A stretch of 64,000 nucleotides of DNA, taken from Hydrogenovibrio marinus (GTDB taxonomy: Bacteria > Pseudomonadota > Gammaproteobacteria > Thiomicrospirales > Thiomicrospiraceae). Below, in pieces: positions 1-8,921 of the stretch; the stretch's first letter is position 1; each line of letters opens with the position of its first letter. A program made the translations under genes and the position numbers. A model generated the notes under the pieces. It saw nothing but the letters and a program-made list of their open reading frames with translations, ran no database searches and was not told the DNA's origin. The DNA lies in contig NZ_AP020335.1 of assembly GCF_013340845.1 (NCBI RefSeq), forward strand, positions 868,001 through 932,000, written 5' to 3'.

Positions 1-291
1 GATATCTAGAGCATCCTCAACCGCTCGAACTGATGCCAAAGCATGGCAGCCAGTGCAGACACCACATATGCGTTCTACAAATGCCCATGCGTCACGAGGG
101 TCGCGTCCGCGAAGAATAACCTCAAGGCCTCGCCACATAGTGCCTGTGGATACGGCATTTTGGATGACATTGTTTTCATCAACGTTGACTTCACAACGCA
201 TGTGGCCTTCGATACGAGTAACAGGATCAATGACTACTCGACGACCGGAGTTGTCCATCTTATAGTGGTTTGGTGTGTTTAATACGCTCAT
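1..291 (-). CDS. hupL: Uptake [NiFe]-hydrogenase large subunit, left copy, cut by window edge
   Basis: This is the first 97 codons of the hydrogenase large subunit, running off the left edge of the window. It matches the start of the complete hupL at 7084-8919 base for base. The N-terminal nickel-binding motif RICGVC (Cys76, Cys79) is inside the visible part. An AAGGAG ribosome binding site sits within the end of hupS, and the ATG lies 2 bases after the hupS stop. Whether the rest of the gene is intact cannot be seen. If the duplication is tandem, a full second hupL, and perhaps hupC, should lie to the left. Confidence 0.93.
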   Translation of the reverse strand, partial: MSVLNTPNHYKMDNSGRRVVIDPVTRIEGHMRCEVNVDENNVIQNAVSTGTMWRGLEVILRGRDPRDAWAFVERICGVCTGCHALASVRAVEDALDI

Positions 292-293
292 TA

Positions 294-1379
294 TTATTTA
301 TCTCCTTTCTTTTGAGCCGCTTTTACAGCACTTATCGCTGCATGAGCGACTACTGCTGCACCGACAACACCGATGGCGGTTTTACCAATATCGTCTGCCG
401 TTGCTTCAATGCCAAATGCGTTCATCTCTGTATCGCGTGAGTAGAAGGATCCTTTGTCCCAGAACCCATCTTCAGAACAGCCGATACAGCCATGACCAGA
501 TTGAATCGGGAAGGAAGTTCCTCCATTCCAACGGACGGTTGAGCAGGCGTTATAAGTTGTTGGGCCTTTGCATCCAACTTTGTATAAACAGTAACCTTTA
601 CGAGCACCTTCGTCATCCCACTCTTCTACAAATTGACCGGCATCAAAGTGAGGGCGGCGGTAGCATTTATCATGAATACGTTGTGAGTAGAACATTTTAG
701 GACGACCTTGTCGGTCCAGCTCAGGGATGCGATCAAAGGTTAGCATATAGGTAATGACGCCAGTCATGACTTCAGCAATTGGAGGACACCCAGGCACTTT
801 GATAATCGGTTTGTCATACCCGCCGCCAAGAAATTTATGTACTGGCGTGGCCTGCGTAGGGTTTGGTTTTGCTGCCTGTACGCATCCCCATGACGCGCAA
901 GAACCCCATGAAATGATAGCTTTTGCATCATCGGCCATGCGTTTTAATTGTTCGGAAAAAGGGCGGCCACCGATAATGCAGGACATTCCATCCTGATTAA
1001 GCGGAGGGTTCCCTTCTACCGCAAGAATATAGTTTCCTTTATATTTTTCTTTAATTTCATCAAGAATCGCTTCCGCTGCATGTCCAGAGGCTGCCATGAG
1101 GGTGTCGTCATAATCCAGAGAGATCATGGATAACACTACGTCTTTTGCTAGTGGGTGAGCAGAACGAATAAAGGATTCTGAACAACACGTACATTCCAAA
1201 CCATGCAACCAGATAACAGGCGTGCGAGGCTTTGTTTCCATCGCATGAGCAATTTTGTTCGCATAAGCAGGACTAAGCCCTAATGCAGCCGCAGTAAGGC
1301 TACAGTATTTCAAAAAGCTGCGACGCGTAATTCCTTGGCGCCGCATGACTTCATAGAACGTTTCAACTTGAGATGACAT
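294..1379 (-). CDS. hupS: Uptake [NiFe]-hydrogenase small subunit, left copy
   Basis: A complete 361-residue small subunit, identical to the copy at 8922-10007. It carries three iron-sulfur clusters that pass electrons from the NiFe site towards the membrane. A twin-arginine export signal (TRRSFLK, residues 18-24) sends the folded dimer to the periplasm, and a hydrophobic C-terminal helix anchors it. The proximal cluster region reads ECTCC (Cys63, 65, 66), and a further Cys134 lies in GMSC. The extra cysteines match those of oxygen-tolerant enzymes such as E. coli HyaA. A GAGGA site precedes the ATG. Because its control region is also duplicated, this copy should be expressed like the right one. 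Confidence 0.95.
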   Translation of the reverse strand: MSSQVETFYEVMRRQGITRRSFLKYCSLTAAALGLSPAYANKIAHAMETKPRTPVIWLHGLECTCCSESFIRSAHPLAKDVVLSMISLDYDDTLMAASGHAAEAILDEIKEKYKGNYILAVEGNPPLNQDGMSCIIGGRPFSEQLKRMADDAKAIISWGSCASWGCVQAAKPNPTQATPVHKFLGGGYDKPIIKVPGCPPIAEVMTGVITYMLTFDRIPELDRQGRPKMFYSQRIHDKCYRRPHFDAGQFVEEWDDEGARKGYCLYKVGCKGPTTYNACSTVRWNGGTSFPIQSGHGCIGCSEDGFWDKGSFYSRDTEMNAFGIEATADDIGKTAIGVVGAAVVAHAAISAVKAAQKKGDK

Positions 1380-1472
1380 AGCAATCCTCGTTTTTATTTT
1401 TTAACTTGAAATAGATTAAGTACTAAAAAGGGCGTAAGCCAAAGTGCATGTACTTATGTTCTTGTTGCTCTA

Positions 1473-1488
1473 AGCGCGCCTAGTGCCA
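1473..1488 (-). promoter_or_regulatory. Sigma-54-type -24/-12 element before left hupS
   Basis: On the minus strand the sequence TGGCACTAGGCGCGCT has the invariant GG and GC of a sigma-54 promoter at the correct spacing, with a consensus TGGCAC half. It lies about 95 bases before the hupS start. It is identical to the element at 10101-10116. The GAFTGA-type activator HoxA in this window would be the natural partner; that link is inferred. Confidence 0.72.
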
Positions 1489-1593
1489 AGTTGATAAAAA
1501 TACATATATTTCAATAGGTAATGGTGATTTTTTAAGATTCCATTTCTTGTTTTTTGAAAACAAACTTTTCGTATATTTATTTTTTCGAAAACA

Positions 1594-1703
1594 AAGTTTC
1601 CGTTTTTTTTTGAAAGAGCTATAAGTTTTTTGAAATGGCCATAAGTTTTTTTGATTTTTTTAATTGAAGGAAAAGAGTACTATTTTAAAAAAAACGGAAA
1701 CTT
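1594..1703. repeat. 17-bp inverted repeat pair in left hupS-hupD spacer
   Basis: Arms at 1594-1610 (AAGTTTCCGTTTTTTTT) and 1687-1703 are perfect reverse complements 76 bases apart. They lie in the divergent spacer between hupS and hupD and are duplicated exactly at 10222-10331. They could be binding sites for a regulator, but no function is shown by the sequence. Confidence 0.6.
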
Positions 1704-1724
1704 AATTATCTATTTGGAATGAAA

Positions 1725-2423
1725 ATGAAAACTTTAGTTTTAGGTATCGGTAATTTACTATGGGCCGATGAAGGATTTGGTATTCGCTGTATTGAGTATA
1801 TGGATGCGGAGTATTCTTTTGATGACTCTGTTGAGCTAATGGATGGTGGTACTCAGGGGATATATTTAGCTCACCATGTTCAGGAGGCTGATAATCTGAT
1901 TATTTTTGATGCAATTGATTACGGTATGTATCCAGGAGAAAAGCGTGTTATTCGTAATGATGCTATTCCGAATTTTATGGGCTGTAAGAAAATGAGTTTA
2001 CATCAGACGGGGTTTCAAGAAGTTTTGTCTACAGCAAAGTTAATGGGGAGGTATCCGAGCCAACTTGCATTGATTGGTGTTCAACCCCGATTATTAGATG
2101 ATTTTGGCGGTTCGTTAACGCCTGAGGTTGATGAGCAGATAGTTCCTTGTGTGGAGATTGCGCTGCGCTTTTTAAAAAAATGGGGAGTGGAATATGAGCA
2201 TAGAGGTAAGAAGGGAAGTGAAGAAGGTCTTGTTGCAAAGGAATTGAATAAAGCTAAGTATGAAAGTGAGCGCCCACCGGAATGGATAGCAAGAAGAGTT
2301 GGTGATGAAAGAGTGCTGGCTGACAAGAATTACAGTCTGCGTGATACCCCTCTTTATGAGGGAATTAGTAATGTTAAGTCTGTTCCTGTAGATGGTCGTA
2401 AATTATTTGAAAGGAATGAGTGA
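1725..2423 (+). CDS. hupD: Hydrogenase maturation protease, left copy
   Basis: An endopeptidase of the HyaD/HybD family that removes the C-terminal peptide of HupL once nickel has been inserted. The family start MKTLVLGIGN is clear. It is followed by the acidic residue of ADEGFG and the histidine of SLHQTG, which correspond to nickel-contacting residues in E. coli HybD. I chose the second of two close ATGs (1725): it sits 6 bases after a GGA, aligns with HybD and places the key glutamate at residue 16. The protein is identical to the copy at 10353-11051. It has a long C-terminal extension (about residues 155-232) beyond the usual protease core. Confidence 0.93.
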   Translation: MKTLVLGIGNLLWADEGFGIRCIEYMDAEYSFDDSVELMDGGTQGIYLAHHVQEADNLIIFDAIDYGMYPGEKRVIRNDAIPNFMGCKKMSLHQTGFQEVLSTAKLMGRYPSQLALIGVQPRLLDDFGGSLTPEVDEQIVPCVEIALRFLKKWGVEYEHRGKKGSEEGLVAKELNKAKYESERPPEWIARRVGDERVLADKNYSLRDTPLYEGISNVKSVPVDGRKLFERNE

Positions 2424-2758
2424 TGTGCATAGGTGTTCCCATGGAGATTTTGTCCTGCAATGATTTGATTGCTCATTGTTGCAATGAAGAAGAAGGACGA
2501 GAGCAGGAGGTGGACATGTCGCTGGTCGGCAATCAGTTGATGGGTACTTGGGTGTTGGTGTTTCAGGGGGTAGCAAGAGAGGTGATTGAAACAGATGTTT
2601 TGGATCAAGTTCTACGAGCAAGAAGAGCGATGGCTGCTGCACTCGAAGGTGGGGATGTGGATGTCTTCTTTGCTGATTTGATTAACAGGGAGCCCGAGTT
2701 ACCTGTACTGGTCAAGCAATTTCGGACACATCACGTTTATAATTTTCATATTCAATAG
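2423..2758 (+). pseudogene. hupF: hupF (HypC family) truncated by the IS element
   Basis: The left copy of hupF keeps its MCIGVPM start and about 93 native codons up to base 2703. The reading frame then runs into the IS element and ends after 17 foreign residues. The intact copy at 11051-11383 has 110 residues, so 17 native C-terminal residues and the hupG ribosome binding site are lost. The hybrid ORF has 111 residues and could still make a stable protein, since the conserved HypC-family core lies in the retained part. Genes hupG to hupK do not follow this copy. Confidence 0.85.
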
Positions 2759-3563
2759 GACTCATGTCACCATTGCTTGTATGAAGCCTTTCTAAGTTGT
2801 AATAACGCATATACGCTTTCACATCGTCAATCATATGCTCATGGTTAGGTTGATGTACTTTGAGCAGCCAGTCATGCTTTAAACTGCCAAAGAACCTTTC
2901 AACCACGGCATTATCCCAACACGCGCCAACATCGCCCATTGAGGCTCGGATTTTGAATTGTTTCAGCTGCGCTCTAAATGCGTCACTGGTGTATTGTGAT
3001 CCACGATCACTATGGAAGATCACCCCTTTGGGCGGCTTTCTAAGCCAGTAGGCTTGCTTGAGCGACTCAAGCACGAGTTCGGTGGTCATGCGCGGGCTGA
3101 TTGACCAACCGATAATCCGGCGTGAGTACAAGTCCATCACCACGCTCAGGTATAGCCAACCCTGTGCGGTTTTTAAATAGGTGATATCACCGGCCCACAC
3201 TTGATTCATGCCTGTGGGGTTAAAGTCCATGTTCACAAGGTTATCTGCCACAGCGTGGCTTGGGTCCCGTTTTGTGGTGACTTTGAATGCAACACGCTGT
3301 TCAACCTTTAGGTTTAAGATTTCCATTAACTTGATGACTTTGTGGCGCCCAACCTTAAAGCCTTCTTTACGTAATCGCTTCATCAGTTCTCGTGAACCGA
3401 GACTGTTTCGACTGGCTATAAAAAGGGCTTTAGCTCGCCGATACAGTCGCAGTTGTTCTTCGGTAATAATAGCCTTGGGACGCTTGATCCAATCGTAATA
3501 GCCGGAGCGGCTAAAACTCATCACCTTACAGCTTAATTTAACCGAGTAGCCTTCTTGCGCCAA
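2712..3563 (-). CDS. IS3-family transposase OrfB (DDE integrase)
   Basis: The catalytic part of the transposase. The retroviral-integrase fold shows the DDE triad: Asp in AGDITYL, Asp in HSDRGSQY and Glu in NAVVERFFGSLK, the last two with the spacing usual for IS3 elements. The stand-alone ORF starts at about 3563. The reading frame continues upstream without a stop to the slippery site in orfA, so the working product is probably an OrfAB fusion. The gene looks intact, so the element may still be mobile. Confidence 0.92.
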   Translation of the reverse strand: MAQEGYSVKLSCKVMSFSRSGYYDWIKRPKAIITEEQLRLYRRAKALFIASRNSLGSRELMKRLRKEGFKVGRHKVIKLMEILNLKVEQRVAFKVTTKRDPSHAVADNLVNMDFNPTGMNQVWAGDITYLKTAQGWLYLSVVMDLYSRRIIGWSISPRMTTELVLESLKQAYWLRKPPKGVIFHSDRGSQYTSDAFRAQLKQFKIRASMGDVGACWDNAVVERFFGSLKHDWLLKVHQPNHEHMIDDVKAYMRYYNLERLHTSNGDMSPIEYENYKRDVSEIA

Positions 3564-3583
3564 CGTATGGATAAACTCAAATC

Positions 3584-3874
3584 CTAGTGCATTTCTCGGG
3601 CGAAGAAGGCTGAGGCCTTTTTTAAAATGTCTTTTTCCATTCGAAGCCGCTTGTTTTCAGCTCGCAGCTTTTTGAGTTCTTCACGCTCATTATCGCTTAA
3701 GGCCGCACCATTGGTTTGCGCTTCAAGCTTGTCTTTCCACTTGTAAAGCAAGTTTGGATTAACGCCTAGCGCTTGCGCCGCTTCAGCAACGCTATAACCT
3801 TGTTCAGTGACAAGCGCGACCGCTTCTTGTTTAAATTCTTTGGTGTAAGTTTTATAAACTCGCTTCTGATTCAT
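3584..3874 (-). CDS. IS3-family transposase OrfA (helix-turn-helix)
   Basis: The DNA-binding part of the transposase, about 96 residues. It has a helix-turn-helix (VAEAAQALGVNPNLLYKWKD), then a leucine-zipper-like helix ending in the typical EKDILKKASAFFAREM of the IS51 subgroup. I start it at the ATG at 3874, which follows an AGGAG by 5 bases, rather than at the ATG at 3898, which has no ribosome binding site. Confidence 0.9.
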   Translation of the reverse strand: MNQKRVYKTYTKEFKQEAVALVTEQGYSVAEAAQALGVNPNLLYKWKDKLEAQTNGAALSDNEREELKKLRAENKRLRMEKDILKKASAFFAREMH

Positions 3875-3942
3875 AACCACTCCTAGATTCGACAACATCT
3901 ATTGTCTCTCATTGAAGTGTCCGTTTCCATTAGACCAGTTCA

Positions 3943-4219
3943 AACATTAGTCTCTAGGAGAGAACATCATCATCTGTCGAGCGCCAATTTAACTCCAGCA
4001 TGTAGCAATTATGAGATTGTGAAGCGTATATTGTTTGCAACATTTACAGGCGGCATGATGGGATATGGTTCAGTGATAGCTTTTGGCTGCAATGTAGGTG
4101 GTTTTTTTAGTGGAATCATTTCCGGAAGTTTACATGGTTGGCTATGGTTAGTTTCAGCCTTGCTGGGAATGACTTTGACACTCTTTATTATGAACAACTT
4201 TAAGCGAGTCAGGGCTTGA
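3943..4219 (+). pseudogene. YeeE/YedE-family transporter, C-terminal remnant
   Basis: The open frame after the right IS end encodes the C-terminal part of a YeeE/YedE (DUF395) membrane protein, a family linked to uptake of sulfur compounds such as thiosulfate. The conserved GCNVGGFFSGI and SGSLHGWLW motifs and the last two membrane helices are present. The N-terminal part of the gene is missing at the IS boundary, so this is a fragment with no start of its own. It marks the left limit of the right hup copy. An intact version may lie left of the window if the whole block is duplicated. Confidence 0.82.
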
Positions 4220-5329
4220 AATTTAAAAGTTGATTATGTTTTCTCAATGTTGGGGAGCTGGAGAGTAAAGTGTTTGATAAGTTGTATCGCTTTGTGTAAA
4301 TTTAAAACTTATACTCAATCTGCAATCTAGTTGCGCTATTTGTGATGGACTTGTTTAATACAGAAAATACGCAGAGTAGTGCTTCAAATTTCCAATCCTT
4401 CCAAAAATTCTAGGCTAAGCTTCTACTTCTTAAAGTCTTAGAGATTATTATATTCGAAACGATTTTTAATCGGTTTATCTGTATTTTTATATCGCATAGC
4501 AACTGTATTTGAAGAAGGGGTAATACTCTTCTTCATTGCTTTAAAGAGTATGTTGAAGTTGTGGAGCTCTCTATTTTCTGAGTTCGTTTGAATAAGTGGA
4601 AGCGGTAAATTGATAATGTGCTTCCTACATTTGGAAGAAATTTCCAGTTCAGTAACCAAATCCTAAATTGATTTCATTCTTATTATAATCAGAATTTTCG
4701 CTGCTTCTTACCGATAGAACAATTGTTATTTAGATCTCCCTCGCCGCGAATATCGGGGGTAAACACACTTAGTATTGCTTGAGAGAGCTAGTTGTGAGAA
4801 TAGAAAATCCACGTAAAACCCGAATGTAATTGACTTAAGTGTTTTTATATGTCCTGCTTTAGTTTATATAGTTTTTGCTGTCGTTTTAATTGCGTTATAA
4901 GTCTAAAAGTTGAGAGAAAGAGACGGTCTTGAATGGTTATCCTGGAGTTGCATGGTAGAGTCCAGCCAGTGTTTTTAAAAATCTTCCTATATAGATCGAT
5001 TGGATAATTCTGACGTTAAACACATAGTGTTGTTTCCTGCAGTATCAGTTTGTCTGTCTAAACAAAATACTCAGCCATTTGGGATTGCGTGTTAGAAGCA
5101 GTTATCTGAATAGACGTTGCCTAAAAAAACAATTTGAAAGCAATATAGATTAATCCAGAATAGATGATGTATCCAAAATAATGTCCGGATAATGCCGATA
5201 AAACTCCAGATCTTAGTCACTTCTTTCTCTGGAATGATATTAGTTGTTGTAGTAATAATTCTAATTACAACCTTTGATTGGAGTAGTTCTCTAAAACAAT
5301 AGCTGCTGCTTCAAACGCTTAATACGATC
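4220..5329. other. AT-rich region without a recognisable gene
   Basis: About 1.1 kb with only short open frames. A 36-codon plus-strand frame (5192-5302) encodes one hydrophobic helix near its start, like the beginning of a membrane sensor. A minus-strand frame (5121-5216) encodes a glycine-rich hydrophobic tail. A 73-codon minus frame at 4438-4659 begins with TTG and has no ribosome binding site. None is convincing as an intact gene. The region reads as decayed sequence between the YeeE remnant and the hup operon terminator. Confidence 0.5.
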
Positions 5330-5362
5330 AAAAAGGACCCGGACTTGATTAATTTCCGGGCC
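5330..5362 (-). terminator. Rho-independent terminator ending the minus-strand hup operon
   Basis: On the minus strand a stem GGCCCGGA / TCCGGGTCC with an 11-base loop is followed by TTTTTGATC. It lies about 90 bases after the stop of the membrane haem protein gene, where the hupS-L-C transcript should end. Confidence 0.7.
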
Positions 5363-5451
5363 AAAAGGAGGAATGATAGGAATATTCTATGCAAGTAAGA
5401 GGGGGGAGTTGATATTTTTAATTATTATTGAATTTTATTAACTAAAAAATT

Positions 5452-6210
5452 CTAGCCTTGCCAAGTGTTTATGTCAGACTTTTTGCCTATCCACGGCATA
5501 ATCCACATTTGATACAGCGAAGTAAAAATCATAATCGAAGAAGCCAAGCTATACCCAAAACCACCAATGATTACAAGCCATGCATATTCAGGGTTGCTCT
5601 TGGTCAACCACCAAGAAGCCACATCTATCACCAAAAACGCAAATGGAATGAAGATAAGAGTTCCTTTCACCCACCGGTTCCAGCTGACAGACATGGAGAA
5701 AATCAGCCCAACAAAGAAGAAAATAAATGAAATCCCAAACAAATGGATATGCGCGACACGTACCATAGAGGTTTCCGTAGCACCATGATCAACTTTTGCA
5801 AATAATTTAATGACATCGTACTTCGGAATGTCAGGAATACCAGGAATCACACCATGACACTTAGCACAATACTTGTCGACTATTGGCTTGATTTTCGGTT
5901 CCCACTGAGACTTTGGGGCACCGTCACGCGCCCATTGAATCAAAGTAAAACGAGCCTCCGGTGGCGCATTCATTTTCATTGAGCCGTTGAGTTTTGCTTC
6001 TAGCGTTGAACCTGTACGGTTTCCGTAATAACTGTAAACAATATCATTCACTGATAAGCCAAACTTTCCGTCAGCCATACCATGAGTTAACATAATCTGT
6101 ACCCCCGCCATTAAAAGGCCTAGGCATGTTACCATCAAATATCCTGTGAACAATGCTTTAACTGGAATAGATATATTAGTGAGGTTAAGCGAAGAACAAT
6201 TACTATTCAT
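5452..6210 (-). CDS. Membrane protein with a single c-type haem motif, hup operon
   Basis: I do not recognise a named gene. The 252-residue protein has one membrane helix (about 18-40), a soluble stretch of about 110 residues with one haem c site CAKCH (Cys115, Cys118, His119), then three more helices (about 152-172, 180-202, 212-238). The second helix has His154 and His156. The conserved-looking DIVYSYYGNRTGS lies before the haem site. A topology with the haem on the periplasmic side fits haem attachment. Its position right after hupC suggests a role in electron transfer from the hydrogenase; this is inference. I start at 6210 (AAGG 9 bases before ATG): the longer start at 6279 is a TTG that lies within a terminator hairpin. 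Confidence 0.75.
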   Translation of the reverse strand: MNSNCSSLNLTNISIPVKALFTGYLMVTCLGLLMAGVQIMLTHGMADGKFGLSVNDIVYSYYGNRTGSTLEAKLNGSMKMNAPPEARFTLIQWARDGAPKSQWEPKIKPIVDKYCAKCHGVIPGIPDIPKYDVIKLFAKVDHGATETSMVRVAHIHLFGISFIFFFVGLIFSMSVSWNRWVKGTLIFIPFAFLVIDVASWWLTKSNPEYAWLVIIGGFGYSLASSIMIFTSLYQMWIMPWIGKKSDINTWQG

Positions 6211-6237
6211 TGGTTGAATACCTTGTGATTTAATATA

Positions 6238-6277
6238 TAAAAAAAGAACATCCTGGCTTTTTAAACCAAGAATGTTC
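6238..6277 (-). terminator. Terminator hairpin between hupC and the haem protein gene
   Basis: On the minus strand GAACATTCTTGG and CCAGGATGTTC form a stem with a 9-base loop, followed directly by seven T and ATATATT. It stands 54 bases after the hupC stop and 28 bases before the next ATG. It should end much of the hupSLC transcript and let only a fraction reach the haem protein gene, or protect the 3' end of the hupSLC message. Confidence 0.75.
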
Positions 6278-6331
6278 AAAGACCGAGGAGCACTCGAGTC
6301 AAACGTAAAATCGTAACGATATGTGGGTGTT

Positions 6332-7018
6332 TTATCGTTTATCTTTAAAGAAACGCCATCCGCTAATCATTGTGCTAACCATTGATTGGCGAGACATAAT
6401 ATCTTCGCGGATTGCGACATATACATGGGCAATTACAAAAACAACGATAATCCATAGACCAAGTCGGTGCCACGAATGGACATCTTGGCTTTGACCAAAA
6501 AGTGGTATTACCCATCCAAACAACTGATTTGCCCAACTTCCAGGGCCTGTTCCCTCTCCATAAAGTGCAAACCCAGTAAAGATCATTAAAATGGAGCCAA
6601 GGACAAACATACTAAACATTGCAAGTTGTGCCATAGGGTTATGACCTTCATGCTTGCCAGGTTCTTTTTTTAGAAATAGATACCATTTTAATTCGTCAAT
6701 AAATCCTTTACGCCATGAGGCACGCCAGATTGGTACATAAAACAGTTCACGAGCGTGATGATTCCCTACAAAAGCCCAATAAATTCGACCTGCAAAACCA
6801 ATTGCAAAAATATAGGCCGCACTGAAATGTAGAAAACGAATAGTTCCCATCAGGTAGTGATCTGATGCTTCGCCGCTCATCGTTGGTAAAGGATTGCCTA
6901 TTAAATAGCCAGTTATTCCAAGTACAATAATGGCCAACATATTTATCCAGTGCCAGAGTCGTATAGGGGCTTCATACACATAAACTTTGTCTACACCCGT
7001 TAAATTGGCATCACTCAT
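6332..7018 (-). CDS. hupC: Ni/Fe-hydrogenase b-type cytochrome subunit
   Basis: The membrane cytochrome b (228 residues) that takes electrons from HupS and passes them to quinone. Four hydrophobic segments are visible, with the family's histidines in RLWHWIN (first helix), RFLHFSA (second), and VHSWHRLG and IAHVYVAIRED (near the end). These supply the two b haems in HyaC/HupC proteins. A TAGGAG site stands 7 bases before the ATG. The gene is the third of hupS-L-C and ends before a strong hairpin. Confidence 0.95.
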   Translation of the reverse strand: MSDANLTGVDKVYVYEAPIRLWHWINMLAIIVLGITGYLIGNPLPTMSGEASDHYLMGTIRFLHFSAAYIFAIGFAGRIYWAFVGNHHARELFYVPIWRASWRKGFIDELKWYLFLKKEPGKHEGHNPMAQLAMFSMFVLGSILMIFTGFALYGEGTGPGSWANQLFGWVIPLFGQSQDVHSWHRLGLWIIVVFVIAHVYVAIREDIMSRQSMVSTMISGWRFFKDKR

Positions 7019-7038
7019 TTGAGTTCTCCTATTTTATT

Positions 7039-7078
7039 AAAGTGTGTGCATTCACAGGTAGTGCGGATGCACACTTTT
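7039..7078 (-). other. Stem-loop between hupL and hupC
   Basis: GTGTGCAT and ATGCACAC arms, with flanking A/T pairs and a small bulge, can form a hairpin in the 65-base gap between hupL and hupC. On the minus strand there is no run of T after it, so it is more likely to be a processing or stability element than a terminator. Confidence 0.4.
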
Positions 7079-7083
7079 TGTAG

Positions 7084-8919
7084 TTATCGAACCTTGACGG
7101 TCGCCATTTCTTCGCCTTCTTCACTCATAACATGCGTTGAACACGCTAAGCACGGATCAAAACTGTGAAGGGTACGAAGTACTTCGACCGGTTCATCTGG
7201 GCGTTCCATTGGAGTTCCCATAAGAGATGCTTCAAAAGCTCCTATATTTCCTTTAGGGTCACGAGGAGAGCCATTCCAAGTTGTTGGCACAACACACTGG
7301 TAGTTTTTGATCTTTCCTTTCTCAATAACAATCCAGTGCGCCAGAGCACCGCGAGGAGCTGCAACTGTTCCCACACCTTTGGCATGTTCAGGCCAGCTCG
7401 AAGGATCCCACTTGTCTGTATTAGCCGTACTGCTATCACCGTTTTTAATGTTGCTGATCAATTGGTTGAAGTCATCTAGCATCATGTCTCCGCAATACTC
7501 TGATTCAAGAGCACGAGCAAGAGTTCGGCCGATTGTTGATCCAAGGAAAGCTTTCAGGTCGGTGATGTCTTTATGGTTTGGGTCTAGCAAACGACATACA
7601 GCGTTAAACCTATTTAGGCTTGTGTGAACCTGAGTCTTAACGTATTCAACGCCTTGGGCATAGGCAAGTATATAGCGTGCAAGTGGCCCTACTTCGACAG
7701 CATGCCCCCTCCAGCGCGGGGATTTGATCCAGGAATATTTTGCAGATTCGTCGATTTCGATGATGTTTGTTCTCGACCCTTTTGTTTTAGATCCTAGTTC
7801 ATAGTTTGGCTCTGTAATACCATCCCATGGATGAAGTCCTTTTGTTTCGTCTGGGTATTTGTACCAAGAATGAGTGACAAATTCTTGAACCTGCTCAGGA
7901 TCTCTAGGGTCAACTGGATGAATTTTCCCCCAATCTCCATTAATGATTGCACCTCCAGGTAGTTGATCTGTAGATTTATCATATGGAGTTTTAGGGTATG
8001 CGCCATAATCCATAACGTTTGTCGCGGATAGCCCTCCACCATATAGCCAGTCGCGATAGAAAGCTGCGATAGCTATAACGTCGGGTACATAGACATTGGT
8101 GTTAAAGGTTCGCCCTTGTTCTATAAGTGATTTGACAAAGTTTAAACGCTCCATGTTTATAGGGGCACCCGCGGCCATATCTCCATCGATGTTTATTGCA
8201 CAAGGCACACCTCCAACCATATAGTTAGGGTGAGGGTTTTTACCACCGAATATCGCATGGATTTTGACGATTTCTTTTTGGAAGTCCAGAGCTTCAAGAT
8301 AGTGGGTAACAGCCATAAGATCTGCTTCGGGAGATAATTTATAGGCGGGGTTACTCCAATAACCATTCTTGAAGATTCCGAGTTGCCCAGAATCTACGAA
8401 CTTTTGGATTCTGATTTGAATGTCTTTGAAGTAGCCAGGGCTAGACATTGGGTGATGCGGTGAGACTAGTTTTTGTAGTTCAGAGGTTGCCTGAGGATCT
8501 GCCTTCAAAGCATTTACTGGATTGACCCAGTCTAGAGCATGTAAATGGTAGAAATGCACAATATGGTCATGAATTTGAAGTGTTTTGGCCATAATTTCGC
8601 GAATTAAAGTGGCATTGTGCGGAATTTTGATATCTAGAGCATCCTCAACCGCTCGAACTGATGCCAAAGCATGGCAGCCAGTGCAGACACCACATATGCG
8701 TTCTACAAATGCCCATGCGTCACGAGGGTCGCGTCCGCGAAGAATAACCTCAAGGCCTCGCCACATAGTGCCTGTGGATACGGCATTTTGGATGACATTG
8801 TTTTCATCAACGTTGACTTCACAACGCATGTGGCCTTCGATACGAGTAACAGGATCAATGACTACTCGACGACCGGAGTTGTCCATCTTATAGTGGTTTG
8901 GTGTGTTTAATACGCTCAT
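7084..8919 (-). CDS. hupL: Uptake [NiFe]-hydrogenase large subunit
   Basis: The catalytic subunit (611 residues) that splits H2 in the periplasm. Nickel is held by RICGVC (Cys76, Cys79) and DPCLAC (Cys590, Cys593). The protein ends 15 residues after His596, and this tail is what HupD should remove after nickel insertion. The N-terminal [12 protein letters not shown] is typical of group 1 enzymes. An AAGGAG site within hupS precedes the ATG, so the two subunits are translated together. The first 97 codons also occur at the left edge of the window. Confidence 0.98.
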   Translation of the reverse strand: MSVLNTPNHYKMDNSGRRVVIDPVTRIEGHMRCEVNVDENNVIQNAVSTGTMWRGLEVILRGRDPRDAWAFVERICGVCTGCHALASVRAVEDALDIKIPHNATLIREIMAKTLQIHDHIVHFYHLHALDWVNPVNALKADPQATSELQKLVSPHHPMSSPGYFKDIQIRIQKFVDSGQLGIFKNGYWSNPAYKLSPEADLMAVTHYLEALDFQKEIVKIHAIFGGKNPHPNYMVGGVPCAINIDGDMAAGAPINMERLNFVKSLIEQGRTFNTNVYVPDVIAIAAFYRDWLYGGGLSATNVMDYGAYPKTPYDKSTDQLPGGAIINGDWGKIHPVDPRDPEQVQEFVTHSWYKYPDETKGLHPWDGITEPNYELGSKTKGSRTNIIEIDESAKYSWIKSPRWRGHAVEVGPLARYILAYAQGVEYVKTQVHTSLNRFNAVCRLLDPNHKDITDLKAFLGSTIGRTLARALESEYCGDMMLDDFNQLISNIKNGDSSTANTDKWDPSSWPEHAKGVGTVAAPRGALAHWIVIEKGKIKNYQCVVPTTWNGSPRDPKGNIGAFEASLMGTPMERPDEPVEVLRTLHSFDPCLACSTHVMSEEGEEMATVKVR

Positions 8920-8921
8920 TA

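Larger units (their letters stand above)
2704..3942 (-). mobile_element. IS3-family insertion sequence (IS51-like)
   Basis: A complete 1239-bp element. Imperfect terminal inverted repeats of 26 bp (2704-2729 and 3917-3942, 17 of 26 matching) begin TG and end CA. It carries overlapping orfA and orfB on the minus strand, with an A-AAA-AAG slippery heptamer (3617-3623) in orfA that would join the two by -1 frameshifting. No short direct repeat is seen outside the ends: the left flank ends in TTACC and the right flank begins AACAT. The element lies exactly at the end of the duplicated hup block. Confidence 0.92.

Noticed and set aside
2698-3950. Target-site duplication around the IS
   Set aside because: Flanking 3-5 bases differ (TTACC and AACAT).
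4438-4659. 73-codon minus-strand frame in the non-coding interval
   Set aside because: TTG start, no ribosome binding site, no recognised motif; a decayed gene end at best.
6211-6279. Longer N-terminus for the membrane haem protein
   Set aside because: TTG start without ribosome binding site, and the segment is a terminator hairpin.
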